64,000 nucleotides of DNA from Ifrita kowaldi (GCA_013398055.1 VZRS01000313.1:401055-465054); one strand, 5' to 3'. Positions 26,835 to 40,960 are shown, numbered from the stretch's first letter. Numbers and translations are program-made. The notes: generated from the letters alone by a model not told the origin.

Positions 26835-29800
26835 TGTGTTTAGTTAACGAAGCCTGAGGGATCCTTTGGGGAGATAAAGGAAATTAAACCATCTGTACCA
26901 GTAAGCTTTTAGTGAGTTTAGCCTGAACAGAGCATGAGATCCAAGGCCCCCTTCCAGAGACTGTGGCAGGGAGCAACGTTTTTCCACCAGCTCAGCTCCC
27001 ACCTCCTTCCACGAGGCCATCCTGTCTCCGAGGGGAGAGTAGGGACCAAAGGTGCCCAATGGACGCACAAGGATCAGCTGTTTCCAGATGTCTTGCTGCA
27101 GAGGCTCATGTGGCTGGCCTTCCCCTGACCCTTCCCCTCCCCAGCCGTGCTCCACAATTAGATTTCATTAAAAGACAAAACCTCTCTTCCTCCTTCTCAC
27201 CATAGGGGTCCTGAGGGGGGGAAGGGATAGAAACATCATCTACATGGAAAATAATTTCCTGCTTGCCAGCGTATCTGAAATTGATGCAGCCAACAGAATT
27301 CCTTGTGAATGTTAAATTAATTTGGAAAGTCTTCATGTATTGTTCCTTACCATGAAAAGCACTCATCACTTCTCACTGGCTCTCTGCCCTGCCTAGGAAC
27401 AGGGAGGGAAGCTTAACAGGCCACAGCAAAAAATGTTCATGAGGCTGCAGCATGTGGCTTAGTAGGAGAGCTGGGAAATTCCTATCCCCGAAAATATTGG
27501 GCAGCAATGACAGCTTGTCTCAAATGCAGAGAATTCAGAATTTATTAATACTGCTTCACCAGCTGTGAAAGGGAGATGGAATTGTCCTTATAGGAAAATA
27601 AAGGTAAATAATTACGTTCTTTTGGCTTCACACTTACTTAAAGCCTGATTAGAGGTTCGGTACCTAAAAGCCCTCTGGACTAAAAACTGCATAGGTATGG
27701 AAAACAATATTATCAAAATGTTGAAAGAATCTAGAAATATTTAAAATACCTAATAAATCTTCTTCTGATTAGTTTGAATTGTGCATGGGAAATTGTACCG
27801 GGTTTGCTTAAATGCTATAAGGAAGCAAGAAGGATTCAAATTAAATTCTGGAGAGCAGGTTTGTTTCTTTGTTCTTTTAAAAACCACTATATAGTCAAAA
27901 TTTGATTCTATATTATATTTAATTTTCCATTGCTGCTTTACCTCACTCTAGATGCCTCCAAGTGTAGCCAGTTTCTCTTTCAGTGCCTCTCAACTATTAG
28001 CTCTATTTATATTTTTTGTTATTGAACTTGCTCACGCTTTCCACCTGCCTTATATTTCGGAGGATGAGGTTACATATTAAACCATTCTGTCTTTTACCTG
28101 TCTAGTAATTTTGACTTTTTTTTCCTTTCCATCTCAGAATGGATTTTCTTGTTATTAAATCCACGTTCCGCATCAGCCTGCTAAGTTGAAGATTGACCTT
28201 TAATTTCATTTTGCTTTTAGGCTTCCATTTCCTTCCCTAAAAACTATTTATGGTATTTCATTTCTAATTAGAAGTAAGTCTTAGTAGCAAAAAATCTCTA
28301 ACCTTTCTAACCTCCTGAGCATTTGGATCCAGAGGTTTGGGCAGCCACAGCCAGGCTGACCAGCTGTGGAAGCTGGATCTGGACACAGGCTGTGATTTTG
28401 GTCCCTACTTTAGGAACCAGCATTTCCATGAAAGTCATTATTTAGGGCTCTGCTATTTTATTTTAAAGAGCTTATAGTACACTAACAGGAGGAGCACAAG
28501 TCTGGTTTTCCCAGCAATTACTCAATTCCCATGCAAGAGAGAAAGGTCTCCTAGTTCACCCTCTTACGAACTAGAGTATTGCCTCATAAAACAGACCAGG
28601 ACTCCCCTGTTATTGCTCAACTCATTCACTGAATATGAGATATCATTAAAAGAAGCCTTTTAAAAGACCATTTTTTAAAACTGCCCTCAATAGCACTCAC
28701 AAGAGACCAGATTAGAGACAAAACAAAATGGCTGAAACAGCGTTATCTCCTTTATTCCGCAGAATGCGGAAGGCTCCTTCTAGGTGAGGGACAGTGTTAG
28801 AAAGCCAGAGGATTGGCAGAGCTGCACTAACCTTCACCTCCAGACAATGTGTGCTGCCTAATCAATTCTAAAACACTAGGACAGTTAGAGTAGGAGGTGG
28901 CTTCTCCTTCCTGACCTCAAAATTTCCTATACATCTGCTGAAATGCTGCAGCACATATTAAAAGGTACATGTTTAATATGTTCAACATCCTAAATAATCC
29001 TCCTGACTCTTCCCTCCCCCACTTTGTACCCCCATATGCATATGCCTGCTCCACAGGCACTAGTGGACTTCATGGCTTTTCCAACCTGTGTTTCAGATGT
29101 GGGTAGCTGTTTTTCCAAACAGGGAGTTTTCAATTCCTGCTTTGCAAACAGAGCTTGTGCCTGTCGCAGACCAAGGAACAAAGCCGGAACGATTGCTCTT
29201 CAGTCTTTCCATTTGAGACTTTTTAAGACTAATTTTGCCTCACAGCTCTACTTGAAAATCAACTCCTCTTTTGCCAGAGACAGTGAAAAGTAACTCATAC
29301 TCCAAATGGTTCCCTGGCAGGGCGGGCAGACTAAAGCCAGGAGTAAAGTAGTATCTTCATTTGATAGTGAGAAGAAAGACACAGAATGATTAAATGGCTT
29401 GCCTAGGGGAGGACCAAGAAATAAACCCCTTCCTCAAAGGTCCAGCTTTTAAGGTGAAGCTTTATTATCCGTATTTGCCAACAAAAGCACGACAGAACTG
29501 ACATTTAAGTGGGGAGGTCGGGGGAGGGGAAGGCCTAATCTGAATAATCCAGTCCTAAAGAAAAATTAGTAATGGTAGATAAAAAGGAAGCATGCTCCCC
29601 TGCTTTTCTTACCCACCGCCACAATAAGGATGTCCAAACTGGCTTTACTCATTCCAGGTGACCAGGAAAGCCGGAAAACGTGGATTTTAATAGCACACAC
29701 TATCGGGTATACAGATCAATCACAGGGACATAGAGAGACATATTGATGGCTCTGTAGATTAATAAACTGAAGGTTACTTGCCATTAGAGATGAGGGAAAG

Positions 29801-32800
29801 GCTACTTAGGCGGCCTTCCTAAGCAAAGACACTTTAGCTGCCATATTGATTTCCTGCGAACACCTCAGCGGCAGCAACAATTTTGCTTCACCAGGGAGGG
29901 CCTGACCTTCAGCCCGAGGTTTGCCTTCCCAGAGCATCCTGTATAACCCCAAATGATGATACATGAGAACAGAAAGAAACAAGAAAGATCTTAACAGGCC
30001 CCAAGTGCCCAGAGGGTGTCAGAAAAGGGCTTCTCACACGTGCGTTGCCAGCCTCTGCTGAAAACCAACAGTTCAATATACTGCATTGGCCTCAGTACGC
30101 AAACGCCCAGGTAAATCTCAGAGAAGCTAACCATTCTCAGGGCTCTGGAATGTCACTCAAATCTCCGGAAAAATCAGTACAGCAAGCACTGAGCATCTCT
30201 ATCCTTCCTTTCATAGTTAAATTGCAAGAAAAATATGGGAAGGGTTTGTACAAAATCATTAGTTAAATGGGAAAAGCATTTTCCGTTTTCTGTGTCAATA
30301 GAGAACTAATCCTGGTTGTTATTGTTGCTATTAATGCGCCATCTTTTTTCAGCTTGCCCTTTGTTGTTTGACTGTCCCAGAAATTTTATTCCTTACCAAC
30401 TGCTGGAATAAACTTTAGCTAATGAGGTTTTTTGGGAGGTATCACACATTAGATGGAAGACTAGAGAGATGACTGTATCACGTATGTCTGATCAAGCTAA
30501 AAAGTATAGCAAGGGGGTACCTGTGACTAGCACATGCAAAATCCCCATCCAATGACTCCTTCCCATTGGTAGCCCTGGTCATGGACAAAACCATGCTCAC
30601 AGAGAAATAGAGAGGGTATTTGACATCATAGCTAGCAGCTGAATGAAAATAAGTGCAAACTAACTAGAAATCCTGAAAATTCTGTCTAGCAGGTCTATTC
30701 CATTAAGGTGAGGTGGACATTTTTTAAGAATTATATTTTAAGCATTTTCAAAGAGAAAAATCGACCACTGTCATTTATATTTTCTATCCATGTTGGCCTT
30801 GTATAGGATCATCTGTCCCAGGTAGATTTTTTTAAGCAGAGTTTGCTGCAGAGGTAAGGTAGAGATTGAGAGATTTCTCTGTACCCAAGTCACAGCCCTT
30901 TAAATGAGATTTCAGCATGGCCTCCCGGACATGTAATGCCTGTGTGTTTCCTTTGTGTGTGAATCAGGTAGAGGTCCATAAGCCATATCAACTGGATTGC
31001 AATTTTCTAGTAATTACCAATAGGCAGCCTGTTCCTTTGTGCATACCTGCTGGGAAAAATAGTATTTATCACTATAACCTCTATCCCACATTTTAAAATC
31101 TTGCTACTTATTCAGATTAGATCTTACTGTCATGGTTTCTAGAAGCTATCAGGCCTTGTTGGGGAAGTAGTTATCTTGCTTTTCCAGTCTATTCTCTGTG
31201 CTACAGATAGGGTTTTTTGGAGTTGCAAATGAGAATTAAAAAAAAAAATAAAATTCATCAGTCCATCAGGATATTATGAAACCAGCTAATAGGTGACACA
31301 AATAAGATGCATTGCTTTAGCAAATGAATAGAAAACAAACAAAGGAAATGCTTATCTTCCTGTTTTAATGTTAGTTCACTTTTTTCTAATATTTAAAATC
31401 TGACCACCTGCAAAAGATTATGAAGAGCCTCTGTGGATTTGCAGGAATGCATGCAGTACTTGGAACAAATGAGATACTCTCACTAGCACACACTACTCCC
31501 TGTCATTCAGCATGCTAACAGCGAGAGACAGGGCCATCAGCAAAGCAATTGTTATTATTTGGTAAAGGCTGGTGGTGACTTATGAGTTTCAGAATGCAGC
31601 TTCCTCATTTGTTTAATGTCGAGAGATTACAGTCTCCATTTACTATGGTTTTATAACATGCAGGTGGGAAAAATCTCTTTTCTGAAAGCCTGTCAGTAAC
31701 TGGTGCCAATGCTGAAATATTCCTGCTTGATTCTTGCAAATGAATCTGTGCCGTGTTTGGGGAGAGCACAAGATCCAGATCCCGTAACCAGTGCCTGCTG
31801 CCAGCTGCTGCCGTGGGCTCAGAGGCGGTGCCCATGGACAGGGCACACTGGCCACAGACAGTGGGACAGTGGGACAGGCTGAGATCAGCCTCTGGGAGCT
31901 GTTGGGGTGCAGCCAGAGCTGGGTGGAGGTGGCTGGGTAAGCAGTAGGACTGCTGCACTCTCACAGCACTCCAGCATGACTCCTGGCCCTGGTGTCTTCC
32001 TGTCTTGGCTTCCCCACCACTGAGCAGGATAAATAGAGTATTTCCTGATATTAGAGGGGTCTTGCACTGCGGAACTCCCATGTCCTGGAGAAGAGATCCG
32101 TCTGTACACTTTTAAAAGTCTGGGGAGGATTTTATCAACATCGAAACAGTGGGTTGAATTGCAAGGTACTTGAGGCATGGGCCCTTCCAGCATCTTTCCC
32201 CTGGATAACCCCAGACTGATGACAGCATGGATGGCTTCACATGAGCGTCTCTGTCCCACTCACTCATGTGGTGCCAGCCTCATCCTCCAGGCTGCCAAAA
32301 CCAAGGCTTTGTTTTGGGGGTCCAGGCTGAGCTGTGTCTTCATGCTTCAGCTCTACATTGCTTCAGATCAAACCCAGGGTGTTGAGCAGGTTGGCAATGC
32401 CAAATCAGCTTGTCAGAGGGCAAGGGGGGGCAGGCAGAGCCATGAAGGATGTCATCTCATGCTTCTTGCCTACCTCCACTCCTTTTACTATGTCAAGAAG
32501 CAGAGCTGGCAGCACAGTAGTGTCTGTGCTGCAGATTGGAAGTGGGAAACCGGATGGGCCACTAACAGGATTTCTATTAGTGGACATCAAACATGGAAAG
32601 TTAGTAGGGCAGGACAAATTTCAGGCACAAAAAAGCCCACAGTTCTTCACTAAGGGAGCTCCTTTCCTTCTTCCTGGGAAGAGAGAAGTAGGACACTCCC
32701 ACCAGCAGTAAAAACTCAGCACAGGCATGGTTCATTCCCATGTTGAATGGGTCCCCACAAACATTTGCAGAGTGTAGGTAGACACAGGTAAAGATACTTA

Positions 32801-35800
32801 ACACAGGTGCTGGCAAGTCATGTGACGAGGACGATTAGGGGACTTGCAGTCTAATCCTGCCCTGCAGGCTGATGTGTGAAAATAGACTTTGTGCTGAACA
32901 GGCCCCAGCCAAGGGACCACTGGCTGTGTTTGAATTGTTACCATGAACCAACAATAGGATATAGAAAGGGCGAGTTCGGGGTTAAATTCAAAAGTTTTCA
33001 AAATAATGGTTCAAGTTGAATTCTCGCTCAAGAAAAAGAAAACTGAGGTGGGTGAGGTGATAGCAGGGTTGTATGCTTGGTGCCCCCATCCTTTTCCTCA
33101 TTCATATTTGCTGTTAATAATAATGGTACCAATGTGAAATATATGCTCTTAGCACTGCTTTGAGACAGTGACGTCTGTGAGTTCCTGATTTACCAGGAAT
33201 AAGCATGTCTTGTTTAGGGAACTTTCTTCTTTTGAGATGTGCTTGTGTTGTCCAGCTTTGCATCATCACATCTGCCACAGCATGAAATCAGAGTGACAGA
33301 GGGTCCAGCCTGAAACACTCTGGGTCAGCTTAGTGAAAAAGTCTCCATGCTAGAATAGGGGGCCCAAGCCAAAGCAGTCTGATTCCCCTAAGCCCTGAGC
33401 CCTGTGATCCAGGTGTTGCAGCTGTAGATGATCCCAATTTAAAACATCAGTTGAGGTTAATCTCAGTCACATTAGCATTAAGATTCCAAATATAGGCTTT
33501 CATTTGTCCCTCCTCATCAGAGTCCAAAGGTGCAGTGTATTTGGTGTGGTTTTCCTCAGGTCTATAGACAAGGGAAATGCTATTTCATCCCTTTCTTCCA
33601 AGCAGGGAGTTGGTGCATGCTTCCATAGAGAATTTACCCGGTGTAACACAGACAGTTTGTAACAGGACAAGGAGCTCTCCTGAGTTTTATGTTTATTTAC
33701 TAGACCATTTCTCCCCCTGTAGGTATGAGAAGGGTCAAAAGCCATATTCAGATTTCACACCCTTGGCTCAGTCCCAAACAAGCCTGCAGAACACAGTAGG
33801 GTCACCCAACAATAACTTCCATGTTTGCCTTTAATAATGAATCGTCTTTCCCACTGCTGTTTGTAAAGGCTGCAGTGCTGATCTAACCTGCAGGTAAAAG
33901 ATGAAAGCAAAGTTAAGAGGTTGGTGAGGGATGTAGTGGTCTACCTCCCAGACCTTGTCAGCTAGCAGGTGTCAGTCTGGACTTTTGGACTCAGGTGACA
34001 ACCTTCATTTAGTCATGAATTACATGTTTGGGGAAAGTGGAGTCTATCATAGTTAGCCCTGAGATAGGAAGGACAACAAAGCCATTTTATTTGCATTCCA
34101 GATCAGGAGATCTCCCTATTAATTTTACAATCTGCTGAGGTGGGGATAGTTTATTTGTCCCTTAGAAAAATAGTGGGGTTTGTTTGAAAAAACACAAAGG
34201 AAGAAAGAAAGCATGGCTTAACATACTTCCTTTATAAGTTGGGTTGAAACAGACAGCTTATCTGTCCCTTTCCCCATAAACAGAATTCTGCACTGTGTGT
34301 TTAATTATATTTCACATTTATTTCAGACTTTGTGCCCAAAGATATCCTAAGTTAAAGCAGAAAAATTACTTCACCCATCACTGAAATTCAGTCACCTTTG
34401 GGATGAAGAATGGCAGTCAAGGGGACAGCTAGAACACAGTGACCTTGGCCAAAAACTCATGTGCAGAAATCTGCTACCACCGAAAGTGCCATGGGACATA
34501 GCTTTGAAAGATTTTCCCACAGTAAATTAAATGAAAGTGTATTTATCTGCTTCAGCAAAATGAAATGTTGAGTTGACTCAGCCAAGCCTCAATCTCTCAT
34601 TTTAGAAGCTCCAAGCATTTCAAGCATAATGCAGGAAAGACCGTGCTCTTGCACTTACAGCTTATAGCAATAATATTAAAAAGTTGCAACCAAACAGTGA
34701 CCAAGTTGGATTTTGAATCTCTCAAGAACTTCAGCTCTCCAAAACCAGAAGGTGATGGCAAATTCAGAGCTTAGATTCTCCCTATTAATTTTGCTCATCC
34801 ACACCCTATCAACAGCAAAAAAAAAAAAAAAAACACTTTCATCAGCACAGAGATTCAAGTTTATCTGGGACAAGACATCAATACACATAGCAAACATGCT
34901 AATTCAATGCTATTGCAGTGCAGTGTTATTCACCACACCAAATGATCCATTTGCAAAGTTACTTAAGCATATAAGATTTTTCTCAACAAAAGGTTCTCTT
35001 GTTTCAATAAGTTTGTGATGGAGAAGAAGCATGACACTGTTCTTTTGAGATTATTTAGCAGAAGTATAGATAATGGGCACTGTGACATTACTGGGTTTTG
35101 TTACAAACACCAGATTTTTTTTCCTTCCATTTTTTAGGCCCTGGAAAGACAAAGTTTCATTGGAAAAGCAGATTTAATAAGTGATTAGAGGGTAACCACT
35201 ATTCCCTCACAATATGCAAAGGGCAATTTTGGGTTGTGAGGTAGTCCGTGGGTCATGTGAATTTAATTGTCATATCCAGAGACTTATGTCACATTAAGTG
35301 TATCCCTAGTGAAACAGCAGAGTTGTAAATCTGTGAGAGAGATATATATATATACACACTATTTTTTAACAGAGCTACGGGAATAGTCCATTACCTATAA
35401 AATAAAGAAACAACTTTAAATATGCCAAATCAATTTCCTCATGAAACCAGCAACAAATACTTAGCTAGTTACTACAAGAGACTCCAATGTCCAGGCCAGG
35501 TTCCACACACTGTCCCCATTTACACCATTTTAGCTTGTGCTTGCAATGCCTATATAGAAAGTGTCAGGTTAAACAAACCATCTTGGAAGACGTGAGGATA
35601 AAATCGTCTGTTAAGTTTCTTCCTGTATTTCTTTGAATAAAATCTTTTCTGTAAGAGAAGTTAAACAAGCTTAGAGGGACCATAAGACTGCCTGTACACA
35701 AAATCCACATTGACCATTTTGTTTGGGAACTTCTGGATCTGAAGCTGAAATTTTCACCCACATGAAGTCAATAGCGACTCTTCTCTAGGTCTAAATGGGA

Positions 35801-37269
35801 CCCAAGACTTTTCTGAATCCTCTCCAGCCTGCATCTTGCCACTTCTGCTCTACACCCAGTACTGATTTTCCACTCCCACTACTGAAATCAAACAAGTCTC
35901 CTATTTAGCAGCAGCCCACACCTCAGCTATCTCCCTGAAAACTTTTTTTTTTCTCTGCTGCCTGCTGGAACTCTTAAATGATCTCTTTCCTTTCTGAATT
36001 ATGGATTAAGTAGAAGGAGTAAAACTAGATAACATAAAGAAGCATTTTACAGATACAACGGCACACCAGTTTGTCACTTCAGATACCATGGCACGCCAGT
36101 TTGTCAACACATATCCCAAGATAGGAATCTTAAAGGTCTTTTAGTGGGCATTGCTGAAAAGATACTTGCCATTTCATGGCGATTACATTACTGTGATATC
36201 ACCACTTCCACCTACAGAAAGGTATTGGTTACCACAGGTATCTGAAGCAATGTTTGAGAAATGTTTGCTGTAATGAAAATGAGTAAAAAAAGTGACTGAA
36301 GAGAAGGATGCAGTAAAGAAAAAAGGCCGTAGTGGAATCTGAAATCTAGTATGCCACCGCAGCCTTAATGCAAATTTTTTTGCATTATTGTTATTATTTT
36401 GGCATAAGGCCTTGTGCTGAGACCAGAGCTGCAGCCAGGATTTTCAGCCTTAACACTGAGTTTCCTGGCTTTTCTGGGTCTAATGTCAGCTTTTAATGTC
36501 ACTCAAACAGAGCCCTCTGTAGCTGAATAGATTTAACAGTGTGCTATAGCTAAATAGAGAATCTCCATAGCAGTTACTTCAAGAGGCTCAGAAGCTCACC
36601 TCCCCTCACAGAACTCCAAGGCACCCTTCCAAATGTGCCTCCCAATAATGTACTTATTCCTGGACTCCGGGGGCAGCCACTTTCATAGAAGGCCTATGCT
36701 GAGTATTATTCTTTTAATAGCAAAATTACTGTCCTGGTTGTTGTTTTACACAAACTGAAAGTTATTTGGGACCCACTGTTTTGCACAAGAGGACAGCAAC
36801 TCCTGCCTCACATTTTTCATCCATTTGGTTGTTAATGAGCAGATCCAATGTTTCCAAGCTGAAGCTACTTCAAAAGTAACACCAGATTACGAAAACTGCA
36901 TGTCTGGACATGGGGTGGTCTCACAGCACTGAATGAAGAACCAGGTTCTATACATTGCACAGGACATGGTGAATACTTCACAGAAATGCAGCTTTAGGTA
37001 AAGGGGACTGATTTAATATTTCTATTTGGAATCTTCCATGCTCAAACCCCCTTAATTATTGTAGAGGTTGACCTACATCAAGGTTTTCTTTCTTATTTTA
37101 AGGTACATTCTGCAGGCAGAGATAACTGCTCAAAAATGGCTCCACAGTACAGAAGTGGCTTGAACTATGGTGCTGCACACATTAAATACTATAAATGAAC
37201 AGCAGGCTAAGTTTTACTTTTGACAAACCTCTAGTTTCTTTTTCTACTGGATTTTGTTTTGTTCTAGCC
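26835..37269. other. Non-coding stretch, no gene seen
   Basis: Long AT-rich region without a recognised interspersed repeat. A GC-richer patch at about 31740-32000 explains the long overlapping open frames on both strands at 31605-32653. There is a 17-base A run at 34817-34833 and a short GA/TA/CA tract at 35335-35358. A repeat-poor stretch at 29790-29960 has an inverted CTTAGG/CCTAAG pair near 29805-29823. A 59-base open block with modest splice-like edges lies at 30052-30110. None of these amounts to a gene. Confidence 0.65.
36050..36109 (+). repeat. Two-copy 30-base tandem repeat
   Basis: Two adjacent 30-base units (36050-36079 and 36080-36109) share the blocks CAGATAC, GGCAC and GCCAGTTTGTCA with only a few mismatches. 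Two copies only; likely a local replication slip. Confidence 0.85.
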
Positions 37270-37440
37270 TCTAGTTATGTATTTTGTGAGCGCAAAGTAA
37301 TCTCGCATGCTGTAAGGCCGAGCGTGTTTAAAACACAAATCATGATTCAGTGTGGAGATTTGAAGTTGTTTTCAAAGCTGATAATTATTGGCTTTGGCTG
37401 CTCACCGCTTATACTTGAAAGCATAAGCCTCACTTAAAAA
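37270..37440. promoter_or_regulatory. Candidate regulatory element with CpG cluster
   Basis: Five CpGs fall in about 45 bases (37289-37325: GAGCGCAAAG, TCTCGCATG, GGCCGAGCGTG) inside CpG-poor DNA, next to AATCATGATTCAG and GATAATTATTGG words. There is no gene or repeat. CpG retention in AT-rich non-coding DNA can mark an active, unmethylated element, which is an inference here. Confidence 0.28.
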
Positions 37441-38703
37441 GGGAAGGTTGGCCCTTTTTAGGGAAATAAAACAACTAATTCAGAAGTGGCCTAATGCTTT
37501 AACTGAGCTGAAGGTACTCTACACGGCATGGACACATGAACAGAGCACGCGTGATCAAATGGGAGCTCTTCTAGGACTGTTCACCTGGTTAGCTGCACTC
37601 CATAGGAGAGTTCTGCTCTGCTGTGGAGTCCCAGGATAGAAAGGCTTGGTTGCTTTTATCAGTAATGAGAAGGAGGAGGGAGGGGACTCTCCAGGAAGAC
37701 GGAAGGAATAGCACGTATTCTTGCAAAATGTTACAAATGTTGCATTTAAATAGAAAAGTCTCAAATTGCGGCGCTGGTCCATGTAATAGAAGGATCAGTA
37801 ATTTTAAAAGAGTGCCAGAAATGAGCCAATTTCACAAGCTATTTGAAGGATATTTTCATGTAACTTTTAGCCAAAGCAATGTTCCAAAAAGTCTGAAAAT
37901 TGAATCCTAATTAGTTGCATGTATCCCTCTGGCTCAAGTTGACTATTATATTGTGCTCCATGCTCCCGAAGCAGATGAGAGCCATCACACCTTGCCAACA
38001 TATGACAAGGAGAAAGGTAAACTCACCATGCCATTGCTTTCAGAAGAGTTTAAATCAAGAAAAGAGAGAAAATTACACAAATCTTGAAGGAGAATTGCCA
38101 TTCTTTCCACCTAATGACAGTCATCTGGGATAATACGCCTGTATTTCACTTGTCAAAGCATGCTGTTTACTATTTGGTCTTTTAATAGTGAATTTAGTGA
38201 ACATTAAGAGACATTAAGGCAAAGCAGGAATTTTGATGTAATATCAGCTCATTCCCCTGCCCCTCAATACACAGGTCTCCACATTTCTTTGCATTTTCTG
38301 AAGAGACCTTATACATATTTTCATTTAGGTTTAGCTGACACTGCAGAAATGAACCTGACTATTTTAAATCTTTATTAAAAATATAAATGTATCAAATACT
38401 GAAACTGCCTATTCATAAAGCCGGGACTTTTGCTCTTGCACTTGATGAATAAGTTTGGGGGTTGCTCTGGGGATAAGAACATTCTTTGAGTTTTGGTTAG
38501 TGTTCCCCCTGCACCCACCGCCTCCTTGTGAATTTTTTCTTGTTGTTCTACAAGAAATGAAATGCTAATCTCAGCTCCACCTCTATTGGGTCACCTCCAG
38601 GTCAGCATATTAGAGAAATCAGCAAAAGAATGAAGACAGTCTACTCCAACTGCAGGGCAGGATGACCCAGTTATTAATCAATCTGATGGCAGCATTTGAA
38701 TAA

Positions 38704-38719
38704 TGACAGTCATCTGTCA
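38704..38719. promoter_or_regulatory. Inverted TGACAG pair (TALE homeodomain-type site)
   Basis: TGACAG at 38704-38709 faces CTGTCA at 38714-38719 across four bases. TGACAG is the core bound by MEIS, PREP and TGIF proteins. The 15-base word AATGACAGTCATCTG that covers most of this site also occurs about 590 bases upstream at 38113-38127. An ATTAATCAATC word, a PBX/HOX-like site, lies nearby at about 38672-38682. Binding is not shown. Confidence 0.4.
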
Positions 38720-38905
38720 GAAAGCAGGAGGTGGCTCCTCATTAACACACCGCTCACCTGCCCTGAGCTACAACTCTTTTATAATAATATCTATCATTCA
38801 CCTCCAAGGTGTTGCTTCTTTCTCTGGCTACATGAAATAACAGGCACGATTTTCTGCCCCCTTGCCGGTACTTCATTTTCTTGGAGATACTCAGCCAACA
38901 CTGCC

Positions 38906-38961
38906 TTACAAAAAAGAAAAAAAAAAAAAGAGGAAAAGAAAAAAGAAAAGAACAAAAAAAA
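38906..38961 (+). repeat. A/G-rich simple repeat
   Basis: A purine tract made of A runs broken by single or paired G, with one C. It has no fixed period. Confidence 0.9.
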
Positions 38962-40819
38962 ATCCTGAACTAGCACAAACCAGAGGGACCAAATGACTTC
39001 TAACTAATTTTCTAAGACCTTCAAGTGTTCAGATTAAAATAAAAGTAAATTGAGTTATTTAACACAGTAACATACCACAGTTATAAAATGGCCTCTTTCC
39101 TCCAACTAACAGGTCAACCCTTATTTTTGCCAATCTGATTTCACCACGACTGTCCCAGCAGGTTACCTCACACCATCTTTCTATTGTCATATACTTTTTA
39201 AAATTGCTCTGGTTTACTCTGACAGTTTCCAATCCACATGCAGATATTAAGCCAGAATAATATATTAAGCAAATAATTCTTTCATAAAATACTGCTTATC
39301 AACACACATTTTTGTTATTAGATGCACACATGCATGGAGGTCAGATACAGGGCTGATGACTAACAACAGGCAGACCTGGTTATGCCATTATCTATGCCCA
39401 GGAAGGGGCTCACACCAATTTCCATCATGCTCCCCAAAAATCTGGCCACAAGATGGATCATTAAAGAAACAGTAATATACAGTTGCACAGTTGCATTCAA
39501 TATTATATACTGGACCAAAACGCTGCAAGGCACCTACAGATGTATTTCTTGCTCCCCTGCCCTTTGATTCCAGTGCGTCAGTTGCTGCACACTCCTTAAA
39601 ATCTCCCCAAATGAAAAAATGGGAACCTATGTGGCCTTTCATCAAAGAAAATCCCCATGGCATTTGATATAAACACAATGGGTGCTATTATTTTACCCAA
39701 AGGTCCTACCCAGCTTTCAGCTCCACATAATCTGCTGCTGCTTTTCAGCATCTCCTCATGGCCCCTCAGCCCATGATCTTCTTCCCCTCATTCCCGTACC
39801 CATCCTGCTGTTGTTTTTGTGCAGTTTATATGAGAAGTTTACACAGGGCAGGAGTCCTAAGGGTATTATCTGCAGTGGATGCTGTAGCACCCCTTTCAAA
39901 CCTAGAACAGTGAGGTGAGGCAGCTCCTGAAGTGACACTGAGCCCCACAGTGGACAAGGGTGGGGTTTCAAGTTTCTGAGACTTATTAAACTATTACTGA
40001 TCATATAAAGTACAGCAATGCCTGAGCACCAGCCAAAATGAGAAGCCTTGGTGCTGGGAATAAGCTGGCTGGGGTTGACTCTGCCTCCTGAAAATCTTGC
40101 AATGAAAATGGACACGAGAAACAAAATGATGGAGGAAACTTCCAAGCACAGCAAACAACGCATTTGCTGCCAACATTACATGAGAGCCACAATGTCCTTT
40201 TGCAGGATGTGCTCATAAAAGAGAGATCTATCCCCAGCTATTTGGGGTCTCCTGTACCAAACCCAGGTGTGGACAAGCCACCTTCCTCACACGAACAGAC
40301 CAAGAAGTTAAAGGTAGCAGGTGCTTAGCAGTCATTAGTAACAGGTAGTGCTTCCTCCACGTGTTTCTGGAGGAGCTCTGCAATATGGCAGCTGGAGAGG
40401 AGGGGGTAATCACTGCTTCGAGTGCCCCAAAAACACTGAGCCAAACCCCATCACAACTACGTCTGGCTGCTCAAATGGACTGGAAATTTAGCAGAGATAC
40501 AGAAGCGCTGGTATTTTTGGCCCCCTTTCCACTCCTGCAGAAAGGACAACATCTCACAGGCTGTCTGAGCCACTTCCACTTCCAGCTGGGCATTACTAGC
40601 GCATGCTAAAATGGGGGGAAAGACAGAACCATAAATGCTTTCAGTACTCAAAATAAGAGATTCATTTCAAATTTGGGAGTCCAGATCATTTTTATTTCTC
40701 ACTTTCTTGTTAGCAGGCATGCACTCTAATTTTACTAAAAGGTGCAGTTTCATATCTTAATTTTGGCAATAAATCAAGGCAGCATTTTCTGCATTATGCT
40801 ATTTATTAGCATTAGATAC

Positions 40820-40960
40820 AGAAAAAAACAAACAAACAAGCAAACAAACAAAGAAAAACACCAACAGAAAAACCCAACCCAAAACTTACAAAAAAATATG
40901 CAACAAAACAGAGAAAAAACCCGCAACCGACCAACCAACCAACAAAACCCCCAAACACAA
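40820..40960 (+). repeat. (CAAA)n and A/C-rich tract
   Basis: About 40824-40853 is a near-perfect CAAA microsatellite, followed by irregular A/C-rich DNA with a (CCAA)n stretch near 40928-40944. Open frames here translate to K/N/Q/P runs on plus and F/C/L runs on minus and are not genes. Confidence 0.92.

Larger units (their letters stand above)
37441..40819. other. Non-coding stretch, no gene seen
   Basis: AT-rich DNA with an A/G-rich tract at 38906-38961 and the TGACAG motif pair near 38704. A 90-codon plus frame and its minus partner at 38696-38976 owe their length partly to the A/G tract. No interspersed repeat is recognised. Confidence 0.65.

Noticed and set aside
31605..32653. Open frames up to 158 codons on both strands
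   Set aside because: GC-richer patch with overlapping frames on both strands and no recognisable domain; the lengths are expected by chance in 64 kb.
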